Assembly (NCBI RefSeq): GCF_003461245.1
Contig: NZ_QTWS01000010.1
Coordinates: forward strand, 36,944 to 100,943
Direction: 5' to 3'
DNA: 64,000 nucleotides
Source of the DNA: Blautia sp. AF19-10LB
Lineage (GTDB): Bacteria; Bacillota; Clostridia; Lachnospirales; Lachnospiraceae
Shown: positions 8,570 through 18,196 of the stretch, piece by piece
Layout of the letters: each line of letters begins with the position of its first letter
How positions within the stretch are numbered: the first letter of the stretch is position 1
Position numbers and translations under genes: made by a program
The notes under the pieces: model-generated
The model's database searches: none
Seen by the model: the letters and a program-made list of their open reading frames with translations, nothing else
Told to the model about the DNA's origin: nothing

Positions 8570-10309
8570 TCAGAATTTGCGAAAACGCGCATATCTCATT
8601 TCAAGGAGTTCTTCTTCTGACAGAACTGTATACTGCTTAAGAAAAGCACGGATTCTGTCGTCCAGCCGCTCAGTCACCTGCCACAGACTTTCAGGAGTCA
8701 GATTCTCCGGTTCCGGGATCACCTGCTCGATGATTCCTTTCTGGTAAAGGTCAGATGCTGTCAGTTTCATAACTGCTGCAGCTTCTTTGGCTTTGGTGCT
8801 GTCTTTCCAGAGAATGCTTGCGAACCCTTCCGGTGAAAGAATGGAATACACGGAGTTTTCCAGCATCCATACCTGATCTCCGGCCGCAAGTGCAAGTGCA
8901 CCGCCGCTGCCGCCTTCGCCTGTTACAATGGACAGAACCGGCGTTTTCAGTCCGGCAAGTTCCCAGAGATTACAGGCAATTGCCTCGCCCTGTCCCCGTT
9001 CTTCTGCCTCGATCCCGCAAAATGCTCCCGGGGTATCCACGAAACAGATGACCGGTCGGTGAAATTTCTCTGCCTGTTTCATCAGACGAAGAGCTTTGCG
9101 GTATCCTTCCGGCATCGGCATGCCAAAGTTGTGCGCGATATTTTCTTTTGTGTTGGTTCCTTTTTCCTGCACGATGACAGTGACTGGTCTTCCATGGAAT
9201 TTTGCGATCCCGCCGATAACTGCCCTGTCATCTCCGTAGTTTCGGTCTCCGTGGAATTCCATGAAATCAGTAAAAAGTGCTTCTATATAATCACTGCCGG
9301 ACGGACGGTCTGTCTTTCGTGAAAGCTGGACACGTTCCCAGGCTGTGAGGTACGGGTTGATGCCTGCGTGGGCAACATCGGATTTCGGTGAAAATTCATC
9401 CTTATTTATATAAGAAGCTTTTTCATTTTCCGAAGTACTGTCTGCGCTCTGCCCCTCATGCATCTCCAGGATCTTTCCAAGTGTTTCTTTCAGATCCTCA
9501 CGTCTTACAATGTCATCCACAAAACCGTGCTCTACAAGAAATTCTGCTCTCTGAAATCCCTTCGGCAGTTTCTGGCGGATCGTCTGCTCAATGACACGCG
9601 GTCCTGCGAATCCGATCAGTGCTCCCGGTTCTGCCAGAATGATATCTCCCAGCATTGCAAAACTTGCCGTCACACCTCCAGTCGTAGGTTCCGTCAAAAC
9701 ACTCACATAAAGTAATCCTGCTTTACTGTGGCGTTCCAGTGCCGCCGATGTCTTTGCCATCTGCATCAGAGATGTAATGCCTTCCTGCATTCTGGCTCCG
9801 CCGGAACAGGCAAAAATGATGACCGGAAGTTTTTCTTCCGTTGCACGCTCTACTGCTCTGGTGATTTTTTCACCGACAGCCCAGCCCATGCTCGCCATCA
9901 GAAATCTTCCGTCGCAGACTGCGATCACGGCCTCTCTGCCGTTTATTTTGCCCCTGCCTGTGACAACCGCTTCCTTAAGTCCTGTTTTCTCTTGAAGTGC
10001 CTGCACTTTTTCCGGATAACCTTTGTAGTTTACAGGATTTCCACCAGCCAGATCATGATCCCACTCTTCAAAAGTTCCCTCATCAATGACCATCTGAATC
10101 CTTCGGTATGCATGGATACGAAAATATCCTCCACACTTCGGACAGATATAATTTCCCTGTTTTACATCTTCTGCAATGATCGCCGCTCCGCACTTGTTGC
10201 ATTTGCGAAGAAGTCCTTCCGGCACTTCTGGTCTGGAAGCACGGGCTGCATTATGGCTCTGTATTCTGGAAACAATTCTTGTCTTTTTGAACATGTTGTC
10301 CAACTTCAT
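8570..10309 (-). CDS. accDA: Fused acetyl-CoA carboxylase carboxyltransferase, beta + alpha
   Basis: One 579-residue chain holds both carboxyltransferase subunits, which are separate proteins in most bacteria. It moves the carboxyl group from carboxybiotin to acetyl-CoA, giving malonyl-CoA. The N-terminal beta half has the zinc ribbon CNKCGAA…CPKCGG (residues ~37-60) and the crotonase core FACSGGARMQEG. From about residue 310 the alpha half begins (AWERVQLSRKTDRPSG) with VDTPGAFCG and GEGGSGGALALA. The second ATG (10309) is chosen because AGGAG lies nine bases before it; one at 10315 is only three bases from that site. It is the last gene of the fatty-acid operon. Confidence 0.95.
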   Translation of the reverse strand: MKLDNMFKKTRIVSRIQSHNAARASRPEVPEGLLRKCNKCGAAIIAEDVKQGNYICPKCGGYFRIHAYRRIQMVIDEGTFEEWDHDLAGGNPVNYKGYPEKVQALQEKTGLKEAVVTGRGKINGREAVIAVCDGRFLMASMGWAVGEKITRAVERATEEKLPVIIFACSGGARMQEGITSLMQMAKTSAALERHSKAGLLYVSVLTEPTTGGVTASFAMLGDIILAEPGALIGFAGPRVIEQTIRQKLPKGFQRAEFLVEHGFVDDIVRREDLKETLGKILEMHEGQSADSTSENEKASYINKDEFSPKSDVAHAGINPYLTAWERVQLSRKTDRPSGSDYIEALFTDFMEFHGDRNYGDDRAVIGGIAKFHGRPVTVIVQEKGTNTKENIAHNFGMPMPEGYRKALRLMKQAEKFHRPVICFVDTPGAFCGIEAEERGQGEAIACNLWELAGLKTPVLSIVTGEGGSGGALALAAGDQVWMLENSVYSILSPEGFASILWKDSTKAKEAAAVMKLTASDLYQKGIIEQVIPEPENLTPESLWQVTERLDDRIRAFLKQYTVLSEEELLEMRYARFRKF

Positions 10310-10366
10310 GGTCATTCACTCCTGTTATATCTGTTAATCCGAATTTTCGGACACCTGTCTGTTATC

Positions 10367-11743
10367 TTAACCCACTCTCTTCTCCGCATCCAGTTTCTTC
10401 GCTTTGCTTTCCATCCGTTCGATAAACTCTACATCCGTATTCCCGGACTGAAAATCCGGGTGATCCAGGATTTCATACTGGTAGTCCACGTTGGTGTCGA
10501 TCCCCTCAATGATCACTTCACCAAGTGCACTCTGCATCTTACGGATCGCTTCGGTACGGTTCTTTGCCCACACGATCACCTTCGCGATCATGGAATCATA
10601 GTACGGCGGGATCGTATATCCACTGTACACGGCAGAATCAATACGGATTCCTTTTCCACCCGGAAAATACATATCTGTGATCGTTCCCGGTGACGGTCGA
10701 AAACCTTTGGACGGGTTTTCGGCATTGATCCTGCATTCGATCGCATGACCGGTAAGATGAATATCTTCCTGCTTGCAGGAAAGCGGAAGTCCGGAAGCGA
10801 TACGGATCTGCTCTTTGACAAGATCCACGCCAGTCACCCACTCTGTGACCGGATGTTCCACCTGGATTCGGGTATTCATTTCCATGAAATAAAATCTGCC
10901 ATCTTTATCAAGAAGGAATTCAATCGTTCCGGCATTTTCATACCCGGCTGCTTTTGCCGCTTTTACTGCTGCCTCACCCATTCTGGCACGAAGATCATCG
11001 GAAATCACCTCGCACGGAGACTCCTCGATCATCTTCTGATGATTTCGCTGGATGGAGCAGTCACGCTCTCCCAGATGGATCACATTTCCAAACTTATCTG
11101 CCATGATCTGAAACTCGATATGTCTTGGATGACGCACAAAATGTTCCACATACATCGTGGAATCGCCAAAAGCCATCTGCGTTTCTTTCTGTGCAGTACG
11201 GAAACTTTCTTCAAAATCTGCCAGAGTGTCAGCAACTCGCATTCCTTTGCCGCCGCCTCCGAGAGCAGCCTTGATGATGACCGGATACCCGATCGTTTCT
11301 GCTTCTTTCATTCCCTCTTCTACTGTGTAGATTGGATTTTTACCGCCGGGAATGATCGGAACACCTGCATTTGCCATCGTGTTTTTTGCCGCCTGTTTAT
11401 TTCCAAGACTTGCGATCACACTGGATGGCGGTCCGATAAAAGTAATATTACACTGCTCACAAAGTTCTGCAAAACGACTGTTTTCGGAAAGGAAACCAAA
11501 TCCCGGATGGATTGCATCGGCTCCTGTAACGATCGTCGCACTGATGATATTTTCCATGCTGAGGTAGCTCTGGGATGACGATGCCGGTCCGATACAGACT
11601 GCCTCATCCGCAAGCTGTGTATGAAGCGCATCTCTGTCCGCTTCTGAATAAACAGCCACTGTCTCTATTCCCATTTCTCTGCATGCGCGGATGATCCGCA
11701 CCGCGATCTCCCCTCGATTCGCGATCAGCACTTTTTTAATCAT
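10367..11743 (-). CDS. accC: Acetyl-CoA carboxylase, biotin carboxylase subunit
   Basis: This ATP-grasp enzyme carboxylates biotin on AccB using ATP and bicarbonate. The 458-residue protein starts MIKKVLIANRGEIAVRI, has the ATP-grasp glycine loop KAALGGGGKGMR near residue 160, and has MEMNTRIQVEHPVTE with catalytic and metal-binding residues near 285-300. Length is typical. It lies between fabZ (10-base gap) and accDA (51-base gap, containing the short palindrome TCCGAATTTTCGGA). A pyruvate carboxylase N-terminus is excluded by length and neighbours. Confidence 0.97.
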   Translation of the reverse strand: MIKKVLIANRGEIAVRIIRACREMGIETVAVYSEADRDALHTQLADEAVCIGPASSSQSYLSMENIISATIVTGADAIHPGFGFLSENSRFAELCEQCNITFIGPPSSVIASLGNKQAAKNTMANAGVPIIPGGKNPIYTVEEGMKEAETIGYPVIIKAALGGGGKGMRVADTLADFEESFRTAQKETQMAFGDSTMYVEHFVRHPRHIEFQIMADKFGNVIHLGERDCSIQRNHQKMIEESPCEVISDDLRARMGEAAVKAAKAAGYENAGTIEFLLDKDGRFYFMEMNTRIQVEHPVTEWVTGVDLVKEQIRIASGLPLSCKQEDIHLTGHAIECRINAENPSKGFRPSPGTITDMYFPGGKGIRIDSAVYSGYTIPPYYDSMIAKVIVWAKNRTEAIRKMQSALGEVIIEGIDTNVDYQYEILDHPDFQSGNTDVEFIERMESKAKKLDAEKRVG

Positions 11744-11753
11744 AGTGTGTCAC

Positions 11754-12182
11754 CTATCCAATCATAAAAGTCAGTTCTGCATCAACTACCACTTTGCCGT
11801 CGACACTTGCAACTGCATGACCGACACCTACCGGTCCTTTGCATTTGATAATTGTCGTTTCCAGTCGAAGCTTGTCTCCCGGGACAACTTTTCCACGGAA
11901 TCTGCAGTTTTTGATCCCGCCAAAATATGCGATCTTGCCTTTGTTTTCTTCAAGGCTCAGGATTGCTACAGCTCCTGTCTGCGCAAGAGCTTCCACCATC
12001 AGAACACCCGGCATGACCGGTTCCTGCGGGAAATGTCCCCTGAAAAAGTCCTCACGGAATGTCACACATTTATAACCGACGGCAAATTTGCCCGGTTCAT
12101 AATCCTCGATATAATCCACCAGAAGAAATGGATGTCTGTGAGGAAGAATCTGTTCAATTTCTTTTACACCTAATTTATTCAT
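11754..12182 (-). CDS. fabZ: 3-hydroxyacyl-ACP dehydratase
   Basis: FabZ removes water from 3-hydroxyacyl-ACP to give the trans-2-enoyl-ACP in each elongation round. The 142-residue hot-dog-fold protein begins with LPHRHPFLLVD and has RGHFPQEPVMPGVLMVEALAQ, which includes the catalytic histidine and glutamate. It sits between accB and accC. No FabA-like isomerase is in the operon, so unsaturated fatty-acid formation, if any, is not explained here. Confidence 0.96.
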   Translation of the reverse strand: MNKLGVKEIEQILPHRHPFLLVDYIEDYEPGKFAVGYKCVTFREDFFRGHFPQEPVMPGVLMVEALAQTGAVAILSLEENKGKIAYFGGIKNCRFRGKVVPGDKLRLETTIIKCKGPVGVGHAVASVDGKVVVDAELTFMIG

Positions 12183-12203
12183 GATCTATACTCCCCAGTT
12201 GCT

Positions 12204-12671
12204 TCACACAATCCGGAACAACGGCTGTCCATACTCCACTGCCTGTCCGTTCTGCACATAAATCTCTGCAACTTTTCCGTCGAAATCGCTTTCGATCTCG
12301 TTCATCAGTTTCATCGCTTCCACGATGGCAAGTGTCTGGCCTTTTTTCACCTGATCACCAACAGAAACAAACGGATCTGCATCCTCAGACGGTGCTGCAT
12401 AAAAAGTTCCCACCAGAGGAGATTTTACGATCATACCCTCCGGCTCGCTGGACGCTGCCTGTACAGTTTCAGCATTTACAGTCGCCGGACTGGCTGCTGC
12501 CTGTGCTGCTGCAAGACCCGCGATCGGCACATCCGGCTGATTTCCTGCAACCACTACCGTTTCTTTTTTCTTCTTCAGATGAATGCTGGTTCCGTTTTCT
12601 TCGTAAGCAAAATCTGTCAGTTCAGAATCTGATACTGTTTTTATTAATATAAGAAGATTTTCAAACTCCAT
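12204..12671 (-). CDS. accB: Biotin carboxyl carrier protein of acetyl-CoA carboxylase
   Basis: 155 residues. The C-terminal biotinyl domain carries the biotin-attachment motif [12 protein letters not shown], preceded by an Ala/Pro-rich linker (about 45-78) that lets the arm swing between AccC and AccDA. The N-terminus [20 protein letters not shown] is the usual oligomerisation helix. It lies 6 bases after fabF, within the same transcript. Confidence 0.96.
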   Translation of the reverse strand: MEFENLLILIKTVSDSELTDFAYEENGTSIHLKKKKETVVVAGNQPDVPIAGLAAAQAAASPATVNAETVQAASSEPEGMIVKSPLVGTFYAAPSEDADPFVSVGDQVKKGQTLAIVEAMKLMNEIESDFDGKVAEIYVQNGQAVEYGQPLFRIV

Positions 12672-12677
12672 AATCTA

Positions 12678-13919
12678 TCAACCCTCGTATTTCTTCACAA
12701 GAAGTGTCGCATTGTGTCCGCCGAAACCAAGAGAATTGCTCATTGCATAGCGGATCTCTTTTTCCACCGGAGCACCGATCGCATAATTCAGGTCACACTC
12801 TTCATCCGGCTCTGTGGTTCCAACGGTCTGATGGATAAATCCCTCTTCCAGAGATTTTACACACGTTACAAATTCCACACCGCCAGCTGCACCGAGCAGA
12901 TGTCCGATCATGGATTTGGTTGAATTTACAACCAGATTTTTTGCCGCATCTCCAAATGCCTTGTGGATCGCTCTTGTCTCAAACAGGTCGTTGTGGTGCG
13001 TGCTTGTTCCATGTGCGTTGATGTATTCCACCTCAGATGGCTGTACGCCGGCTTCTTCCATTGCCAGTTCCATTGCTCTTGCTGCGCCTGCTCCGTCCTC
13101 TGCCGGAGAAGTGATATGGAAAGCATCAGCTGTTGCACCGTAACCGACAAGCTCGGCGTAGATCCTTGCGCCTCTTGCCTTCGCATGCTCCAGTTCCTCA
13201 AGGACCACGATGCCGGCACCTTCACCAAGCACAAAACCACTTCTGTCTTTGTCAAACGGGATAGATGCTCTTGCGGCATCTTCTGTTTTGGTAAGGGCAG
13301 TAAGGGCAGTAAAACCTGCAACACCTGTCGGGCAGATACAGCTTTCCGTTCCACCTGCCAGCATGATCTCGGCATCCCCGTACTGGATCGCGCGGAATGC
13401 ATCACCAATGCTATGAGTTCCGGAAGCACAGGCTGTCACAACATCTGTACATTTGCCGCGGAGTCCGAACTGAATGGAGATATTTCCTGCTGCCATGTTG
13501 GAGATCATCATCGGTACCATCAGAGGATTTACTTTTCCAGGTCCTTTGGTGAGGATTTTTTCATAGTTATTCTCTACCTGCGGAAGACTTCCGATACCGG
13601 AGCCAACGATCACGCCTGCGCGGAAAGAATCTTCTTTTTCCATATCGATCCCGGAATCTTCCAGGGCTTCTTTTGCTGCCGTCACTGCATACTGGCAGAA
13701 CGGATCCATACGTCTCGCAGATCTCGGATCCATATGGTCTTTTGCGTTAAAATCCTTCACCTCTGCGGCAATCTTTACTTTGTAATCGGTGGTATCAAAC
13801 TTCGTGATCGGTCCGATGCCGACTTTTCCCTCGCGGATCCCTGCCCAGAAATCCTTTACATTATTTCCAATAGGGGTAACTGCACCAAGTCCGGTGACAA
13901 CGACTCTTCTCTTACTCAT
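12678..13919 (-). CDS. fabF: 3-oxoacyl-ACP synthase II
   Basis: This condensing enzyme elongates acyl-ACP with malonyl-ACP. The 413-residue chain has the nucleophile cysteine in [12 protein letters not shown], the two catalytic histidines in [11 protein letters not shown] and [11 protein letters not shown], and the [10 protein letters not shown]-terminal loop. It overlaps fabG by four bases (ATGA), so the two are translationally coupled. It is the only FabF/FabB-type enzyme in the operon. Confidence 0.97.
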   Translation of the reverse strand: MSKRRVVVTGLGAVTPIGNNVKDFWAGIREGKVGIGPITKFDTTDYKVKIAAEVKDFNAKDHMDPRSARRMDPFCQYAVTAAKEALEDSGIDMEKEDSFRAGVIVGSGIGSLPQVENNYEKILTKGPGKVNPLMVPMMISNMAAGNISIQFGLRGKCTDVVTACASGTHSIGDAFRAIQYGDAEIMLAGGTESCICPTGVAGFTALTALTKTEDAARASIPFDKDRSGFVLGEGAGIVVLEELEHAKARGARIYAELVGYGATADAFHITSPAEDGAGAARAMELAMEEAGVQPSEVEYINAHGTSTHHNDLFETRAIHKAFGDAAKNLVVNSTKSMIGHLLGAAGGVEFVTCVKSLEEGFIHQTVGTTEPDEECDLNYAIGAPVEKEIRYAMSNSLGFGGHNATLLVKKYEG

Positions 13920-14665
13920 ATGACCATTCCTCCATCGACCTGAATTACCTGTCCTGTGATGTATGCAGCATCGTCAGATGCCAGAAAAGCGACTGTTTTT
14001 GCGATATCCTCCGGCTTGCCAAAATGTCCGAGCGGAATCTGTGCGGCAGATGCTTTTTTTACTTCTTCGGATAATACTGCTGTCATTTCTGTCTCAATAA
14101 ATCCCGGTGCCACTGCATTTACAGTAATTCCACGGGATGCAAGTTCTCTCGCCGCACTCTTTGTCATGCCGATGATCCCTGCCTTGGATGCCGCGTAGTT
14201 TGCCTGTCCTGCATTTCCGGCAATTCCAACTACAGATGCCATGCTGATGATACGTCCGCTGCGCTGGCGGAGCATCTGTCTGGAAACAAAACGCATCATA
14301 TTGAAAGTTCCCTTGAGGTTGACATCGATCACGTTGTCAAAATCTGCTTCAGACATTCCCATCAAAAGACCATCTTTTGTGATCCCGGCATTGTTTACCA
14401 GAATATCGATGCTTCCATGAGTTTTTACAATATCTTTTACGGCACTTTCACAGGATGCAAAATCAGCGACATTCCACTGTCTGGTCTCTGCTTCGCCGCC
14501 TTTTTCCTCGATCTCTTTCTGGACTTCCTTTGCGCGTTCCTCAGAACCGTTATAATTGATCACAACTGTTGCACCTCTCGACGCAAGTTCCAGGGCAATG
14601 GCTCTTCCGATTCCTCTGGAAGCACCTGTTACAACAGCAACTTTCTTTTTATTCTGCTCTGCCAC
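13916..14665 (-). CDS. fabG: 3-oxoacyl-ACP reductase
   Basis: An NADPH-dependent short-chain dehydrogenase that reduces 3-oxoacyl-ACP. 249 residues, with the cofactor loop [12 protein letters not shown] near the start, NNAG, and the catalytic Ser-Tyr-Lys set (SMASVVG…YAASKAG). Ends [10 protein letters not shown], typical of FabG. Operon position between fabD and fabF supports this over other short-chain dehydrogenases. Confidence 0.97.
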   Translation of the reverse strand: MAEQNKKKVAVVTGASRGIGRAIALELASRGATVVINYNGSEERAKEVQKEIEEKGGEAETRQWNVADFASCESAVKDIVKTHGSIDILVNNAGITKDGLLMGMSEADFDNVIDVNLKGTFNMMRFVSRQMLRQRSGRIISMASVVGIAGNAGQANYAASKAGIIGMTKSAARELASRGITVNAVAPGFIETEMTAVLSEEVKKASAAQIPLGHFGKPEDIAKTVAFLASDDAAYITGQVIQVDGGMVI

Positions 14666-14676
14666 TTATTTTCTCC

Positions 14677-15597
14677 TTATTTAAGTTCCTCACACACCGA
14701 AACAGCTTCTTCCCAGCTTCCAATGTGATAGGATTTTACATTTTTATCGATCTTTCGAAGGAATCCTGTCAGTGTTTTGCCCGGTCCGATCTCTACGAAG
14801 GTATCCACGCCTTCGCGGATCATGGTCTCCACACTCTGCTGCCAGCGGACAGATCCGCTGACCTGCGCTACCAGAAGTTCTTCGATCTTTCCACAGTCTG
14901 TAATTACCTCTGCGTTGATGTTCGCCACATACGGAACTTTCAGGGGATTCATACTGACTCCGGCAAAAACCTTCGCCAGTTCTTCTCCTGCCGGTCTCAT
15001 CATCGGTGAATGGAAAGGTCCACTTACTTTAAGCGGAAGTACCCTTCTTGCACCTGCCTCTTTGAGAGCTGTTCCCGCCTCGGCAACTGCTTTCGCTTCA
15101 CCGGTAATGACAATCTGTCCCGGGCAGTTGTAGTTTGCAATGGAAACGCCCTCTCTGCCATTTAAGACATCCTCAATGACTGCTGCATCAAGTCCGAGTA
15201 CTGCGGACATTGCCCCGGTTCCTTCCGGTGCTGCATGTTCCATAAAAATCCCTCTGGAGCGAACAGTGCGTACTGCATCCATGTCGCACATTCCGCCTGC
15301 CACTGCGATCGCACAGTATTCACCAAGGCTTAAGCCCGCTGTCATATCCGCATGAAGTCCCATTGCTTCGACAGCTCTCGTCATTGCAAGACAGGCTGTT
15401 ACCATCGCCACCTGTGTATATTCTGTTTTGTCCAAAAGATCATTTTCTTCGAAACAAAGTTTCTTAAGGTCAAGATCTACCGCTTCAGATGCCTGATCAA
15501 AAACGGCTTTGGACAGAGGACTTTTTTCATAAAAATCCTTTCCCATTCCAACTGCCTGTGCACCCTGTCCCGGATAAATAAAAGCGATCTTACTCAT
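14677..15597 (-). CDS. fabD: Malonyl-CoA:ACP transacylase
   Basis: FabD loads malonyl groups onto ACP. 306 residues, with the first-strand motif IAFIYPGQGAQ, the active-site serine in TAGLSLGEYCA and the partner histidine in GPFHSPMM. Two ATGs lie six bases apart inside the end of fabK. The second (15597) gives the usual MSKIAF start and has GGGG nine bases upstream, so I prefer it. It overlaps fabK by eight bases. Confidence 0.95.
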   Translation of the reverse strand: MSKIAFIYPGQGAQAVGMGKDFYEKSPLSKAVFDQASEAVDLDLKKLCFEENDLLDKTEYTQVAMVTACLAMTRAVEAMGLHADMTAGLSLGEYCAIAVAGGMCDMDAVRTVRSRGIFMEHAAPEGTGAMSAVLGLDAAVIEDVLNGREGVSIANYNCPGQIVITGEAKAVAEAGTALKEAGARRVLPLKVSGPFHSPMMRPAGEELAKVFAGVSMNPLKVPYVANINAEVITDCGKIEELLVAQVSGSVRWQQSVETMIREGVDTFVEIGPGKTLTGFLRKIDKNVKSYHIGSWEEAVSVCEELK

Positions 15598-16528
15598 CTG
15601 CATTTACCCCGTTCATCAGCTTGCCTGCATCGACAACAGTTGTTTTGATGATGTCTTCACAAGAACGTTCCTCTTTGATCATGCCTGCAATCTGACCTGC
15701 CATCAGGCTTCCGTTCTTTGCATCACCTTCCTGAACGGCTTTTCTGAGGCTTCCCAGAGTAAGCTGTTCCAGTTCCTCAAACGGTGCGCCTGCTTTTTCC
15801 AGTTCCAGATATCTGCGGACCATGTCGTTACGGAGAACACGGATCGGATGTCCGGTGCTTCTTCCTGTTACACGACTGTCGATGTCTTTTGCTTTGATGA
15901 TGCTGTTTTTATAATTTTCATGGATCACAGATTCTTTGGATGCTGCAAAAACGGTTCCCATCTGGATTCCTTTTGCGCCAAGCATGAATGCTGCTGCCAT
16001 TCCTCTGCCATCTGCGATACCGCCTGCTGCGATCACCGGAATCTTCACTGCGTCAACGACCTGCGGAACCAGTACCATTGTGGTAAGCTCTCCGATATGA
16101 CCGCCTGCCTCACAGCCTTCGGCAACGACCGCATCTGCACCGCAGCGTTCCATACGTTTTGCAAGTGCTACGGATGCAACGACCGGGATAACTTTGACTC
16201 CGGCTGCTTTCCAGTCTGCCATGTATTTCTCAGGGCTTCCGGCTCCTGTGGTAACGACTTTGACGCCTTCCTCCACGATAACCTTAGCAACTTTTTCTGA
16301 TTCCGGATTCATCAGCATGATATTGACACCAAACGGTTTGTCTGTCAGTTTCTTTGTCTCACGGATCTGCTCTCTGACCCATTCTGCCGGCGCACCGCCT
16401 GCTGCAATCAGTCCAAGACCGCCTGCATTGGATACAGCTGCTGCCAGATGACATTCCGCAACCCATGCCATGCCACCCTGGATCACCGGATATTCAATTC
16501 CTAATAATTCTGTGATCTCTGTTTTCAT
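15590..16528 (-). CDS. fabK: Enoyl-ACP reductase II (FMN-dependent)
   Basis: FabK reduces the enoyl-ACP double bond with an FMN prosthetic group and is unrelated to FabI. The 312-residue TIM-barrel protein starts MKTEITELLGIEYPVIQGGM and contains AEGCEAGGHIG and IAAGGIADGRG, the FMN phosphate-binding signatures of the 2-nitropropane dioxygenase superfamily. Its place between acpP and fabD identifies it as FabK rather than nitronate monooxygenase. No fabI is in the window, which predicts natural insensitivity of this step to FabI-directed inhibitors. Confidence 0.95.
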   Translation of the reverse strand: MKTEITELLGIEYPVIQGGMAWVAECHLAAAVSNAGGLGLIAAGGAPAEWVREQIRETKKLTDKPFGVNIMLMNPESEKVAKVIVEEGVKVVTTGAGSPEKYMADWKAAGVKVIPVVASVALAKRMERCGADAVVAEGCEAGGHIGELTTMVLVPQVVDAVKIPVIAAGGIADGRGMAAAFMLGAKGIQMGTVFAASKESVIHENYKNSIIKAKDIDSRVTGRSTGHPIRVLRNDMVRRYLELEKAGAPFEELEQLTLGSLRKAVQEGDAKNGSLMAGQIAGMIKEERSCEDIIKTTVVDAGKLMNGVNADE

Positions 16529-16554
16529 AATAAAATCCTCTTGTCCTGTGACTC

Positions 16555-16782
16555 TTATGCCTGATGCTCTGTCAGGTAGTTCATTGCGTCTGCTACGGTT
16601 GTGATCTTTTCAAGATCTTCACTTGGAATCTCTACAGAAAATTCTTCCTCAAGTGCCATTGCCAGCTCAAAAAGATCAAGGGAATCTGCATGAAGATCAT
16701 CCATGAAGGATGTCTCTGCAGTGATCTCTGCTGCGTTTGCTCCTAAAGTGTCTGCTGTAAGTTCGATGATTTTTTCTAACAT
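16555..16782 (-). CDS. acpP: Acyl carrier protein
   Basis: 75 residues, acidic, with the phosphopantetheine serine in DLHADSLDLFELAMALEE. It carries growing acyl chains on a 4'-phosphopantetheine arm. It lies between fabH (65-base gap) and fabK (26-base gap) in the same direction, a common Firmicute arrangement. Confidence 0.96.
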   Translation of the reverse strand: MLEKIIELTADTLGANAAEITAETSFMDDLHADSLDLFELAMALEEEFSVEIPSEDLEKITTVADAMNYLTEHQA

Positions 16783-16847
16783 TTTTGTTTTCTCCTTTTT
16801 TCAATTCATTTTTTATATTTATAAATTCAGATTATCTGTAAACTGCT

Positions 16848-17861
16848 TTACCACTTTGTGCGGCTGTCAATTTCCCATTCTAATACGCTAGCTCCCCATG
16901 AAAGTCCTGCGCCGAATCCTGCCAGAATGATTTTCTGTCCTTTTTTCAAGACGCCCTTCCGGTTCAGTTCATTCAGCAAAATCGGAATGCTCGCGGATGA
17001 CGTATTTCCATAATCCTGAAGGTTCATTGGAAACTTCCCGATATCCAGGCGAAGCCGCCTCGCAACTGCATCCACGATCCTCGCATTCGCCTGGTGAAGA
17101 ACAAACCAGTCAATGTCCTCTATAGAAAGTTCATTTTCTTTCAAAACTTCCTGTATCACCTGCGGAACATTGCGGACCGCAAACTGAAAGACATCCTTGC
17201 CATTCATGGTAATGTATTCTGTTTTTGCTTCTTTGCAGTCTCTGTCAATACTTCGGATTCTGCCTGCGGCTCCCGGTCCGGTAAGTGCCGGTCCGCCTTT
17301 TCCATCGGAGTGTGCCGCCGGTCGGTAGCTCTTGCCCTCTGCTGCCTTTAGAAGAACCGCTCCGGCCCCATCTCCAAACAGGATGCAGGTTCCGCGATCC
17401 GTCCAGTCCACCAGTCTGGAAAGACTCTCACTTCCTATGACCAGGATCGTCCGGCAGATTCCGGATGAGATATAAGCCTGAGCAGTATTATAAGCAAAAA
17501 GAAATCCGCTGCACGCAGCATTGAGATCAAATCCGACTGCTCTGACCGCTCCAAGTATTTCCTGTACCTGACAGGCTGTACATGGAAAAACCCGGTCAGC
17601 TGAACCCGTTGCCACCAGAATCATATCTACTTCTTCCGGTGAAACTCCGGCTTCCTCAAGTGCCTGGCGGCCTGCTTCCGCTGCCATGGAAACTGTCGTT
17701 TCCTTTTCCACAATGCGCCGTCGCTCCACACCAGTCCGTTCCCGGATCCATTTATCACTGGTATCTACAAAACCTGCGATCTCATTGTTATCCAGAACTC
17801 TCTCAGGGACACAGGCTCCCGTTCCCCGGATGACTCCGGTTATGGTCTGTTCTTTATTCAT
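16848..17861 (-). CDS. fabH: 3-oxoacyl-ACP synthase III
   Basis: FabH starts fatty-acid synthesis by condensing an acyl-CoA primer with malonyl-ACP. 337 residues with the catalytic triad visible: cysteine in DLNAACSGFLFAY, histidine in DWFVLHQANARI, asparagine in YGNTSSASIPI. It is the first gene of the ten-gene operon and is preceded by a near-consensus promoter and an operator-like palindrome. The C-terminus extends a few residues beyond the usual end (VLEWEIDSRTKW), a minor variation. Confidence 0.96.
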   Translation of the reverse strand: MNKEQTITGVIRGTGACVPERVLDNNEIAGFVDTSDKWIRERTGVERRRIVEKETTVSMAAEAGRQALEEAGVSPEEVDMILVATGSADRVFPCTACQVQEILGAVRAVGFDLNAACSGFLFAYNTAQAYISSGICRTILVIGSESLSRLVDWTDRGTCILFGDGAGAVLLKAAEGKSYRPAAHSDGKGGPALTGPGAAGRIRSIDRDCKEAKTEYITMNGKDVFQFAVRNVPQVIQEVLKENELSIEDIDWFVLHQANARIVDAVARRLRLDIGKFPMNLQDYGNTSSASIPILLNELNRKGVLKKGQKIILAGFGAGLSWGASVLEWEIDSRTKW

Positions 17862-17907
17862 AATAGTTGTTTCCTCATATTCCTGATTTGTTTTGATTTT
17901 AGAATAT

Positions 17908-17948
17908 TTTGATTGTCAAAGTATATATCCAAAAAAAGCTTTTGTCAA
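17908..17948 (-). promoter_or_regulatory. Fatty-acid operon promoter with FabT-like operator
   Basis: On the minus strand TTGACA (17943-17948), a 17-base spacer and TATACT (17920-17925) form a strong promoter. Touching the -10, the palindrome TTTGACAATCAAA (17908-17920) matches the TTTGA-n3-TCAAA form of FabT operators, which repress fab genes when long acyl-ACP is available. No fabT gene adjoins the operon, as it does in streptococci. The rest of the 335-base gap to the next gene holds two hairpins and a second promoter, listed separately. Confidence 0.75.
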
Positions 17949-18042
17949 GAGAAAAAATTAACAACTTTGCATTCCGCAGCTTTCTGGTTTGTATATAAAC
18001 ATAAACATGCACGTTTCATATTTATTTTCTCTTTTTCTCTGA

Positions 18043-18088
18043 TATACTAAATCTGTAAAGCAGTATTCCTATGGAAGCCTGCTTTTTT
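18043..18088 (+). promoter_or_regulatory. -10 element followed at once by a terminator-like hairpin
   Basis: TATACT (18043-18048) is followed within nine bases by AAAGCAG…CTGCTTTTTT (18057-18088), whose loop contains a second stem TTCC…GGAA. A transcript begun here would end at once unless the hairpin is prevented. No coding region lies between. The -35 is poor. Confidence 0.35.
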
Positions 18089-18098
18089 CTTTAAAAAG

Positions 18099-18135
18099 AG
18101 CTGAAGAGGTTATCTAAACTTTTTCAGCTTTTCCT
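18099..18135 (+). terminator. Second hairpin upstream of the 18197 gene
   Basis: AGCTGAA (18099-18105) pairs with TTCAGCT (18123-18129), extended by flanking A and T tracts, and is followed by TTTTCCTTTT. It is terminator-like in the plus direction. Confidence 0.4.
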
Positions 18136-18151
18136 TTTGTCGATTTCGCGC

Positions 18152-18157
18152 TATAAT
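18152..18157 (+). promoter_or_regulatory. TATAAT promoter element of the 18197 gene
   Basis: A perfect TATAAT lies 40 bases before the start codon. The -35 position is pyrimidine-rich and weak. A GAAGGGAG ribosome site precedes the ATG at 18197. Confidence 0.5.
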
Positions 18158-18196
18158 AGAGTTATCAATATACAACATAGGAAGGGAGATTTTATC

